DNA of 22,698 nucleotides, from contig CAYJNS010000011.1 of assembly GCA_964371745.1 (NCBI GenBank), positions 1 through 22,698 of the forward strand. The letters are read 5' to 3'. Origin of the DNA: CAKOSP01 sp964371745 (GTDB lineage Bacteria > Bacillota_I > Bacilli_A > RF39 > UBA660). The position numbers and the translations under genes were made by a program. The notes beneath the pieces are model-generated. The model saw only the letters and a program-made list of their open reading frames with translations, was not told where the DNA came from and did not search any database. Numbering within the stretch: the stretch's first letter is position 1; every line of letters starts with the position of its first letter. Positions 22,534 through 22,698 of the stretch are shown one piece after another.

Positions 22534-22698
22534 GTTATTTTTGATTTTTTTTCTTATATTAAATTCCACTTTTATAGACATAATTAATTGGATTATTAAT
22601 AAAACAATAAATATACCTTCGTAGTAGTTGAAAAAATAATTAATTATAAATGTACCAACAGCTAATGTAACAGAAAATATAATTTGCCCTTTAAATGT
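22528..22698 (-). CDS. C-terminal end of a membrane protein, 5' part outside window
   Basis: The minus strand is open from the window edge to a TAA at 22530-22528, giving 56 residues. Two hydrophobic segments are visible, IIFSVTLAVGTFIINYFF (6-23) and GIFIVLLIIQLIMSI (28-42), joined by a short NYYEG turn, then a basic tail VEFNIRKKIKNNL. No family is recognisable from so little. It ends within the dnaG promoter, and dnaG follows on the same strand. Confidence 0.6.
   Translation of the reverse strand, partial: TFKGQIIFSVTLAVGTFIINYFFNYYEGIFIVLLIIQLIMSIKVEFNIRKKIKNNL

Overview
The window looks like a chromosomal segment from a very AT-rich, low-GC member of the Bacilli-type Firmicutes, possibly an uncultured RF39/Mollicutes-like or Erysipelotrichia-like gut lineage; that placement is inference. 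Evidence: TGA is used as a stop and TGG as tryptophan, so the code is standard and not the Mycoplasma code. There are peptidoglycan-active enzymes, strong AGGAGG-type ribosome sites, sigma-A type promoters, and gene neighbourhoods known from Bacillus (tcdA, 6S RNA, rarA and mnmA; dnaG, sigA, trmK and a YqfQ-like gene).

Layout. 1-1011: the C-terminal two thirds or so of a HerA-type ATPase, cut by the window edge, with a terminator that contains the -35 box of the next promoter. 1063-2576: a membrane-anchored glucosaminidase-like wall enzyme overlapping an enterobacterial-type thymidine kinase. 2690-2856: a probable 6S RNA directly in front of tcdA (2870-3532). Convergent to these is a rarA-gpsA operon on the minus strand (3599-5772), divergent from a XerD-type recombinase (5840-6721). 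A 39-residue cysteine-containing small protein (6724-6843, minus) lies between the recombinase and a ZIP metal transporter (6922-7680).

7688-13110 is an arginine deiminase operon: promoter, leader with a small frame and terminator, arcA, arcB, YfcC-type arcD, then a terminator plus a new extended -10, arcC, and an unusual L,D-transpeptidase-fold gene. Together these convert arginine to ornithine, ammonia, CO2 and ATP, with the antiporter exchanging arginine for ornithine. 13111-13632 is a 520-base gene-free strand switch, very AT-rich, containing a perfect 15-bp inverted repeat and a nested inverted repeat that may be a small RNA.

From 13633 rightward the main genes lie on the minus strand: a helix-turn-helix regulator with a perfect-consensus promoter overlapped by a direct repeat; mnmA, possibly leaderless; a membrane protein; a type IV prepilin peptidase plus a PilC/GspF-like protein with an N-terminal extension and no ATPase or pilin nearby; then trmK, sigA and dnaG as one overlapping operon with a terminator in its leader. 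Plus-strand genes embedded here are a 31-residue DUF4044-like membrane peptide and a YqfQ-like protein. The window ends inside the C-terminus of another membrane protein (minus strand). No transposon, CRISPR array, tRNA or rRNA was seen.
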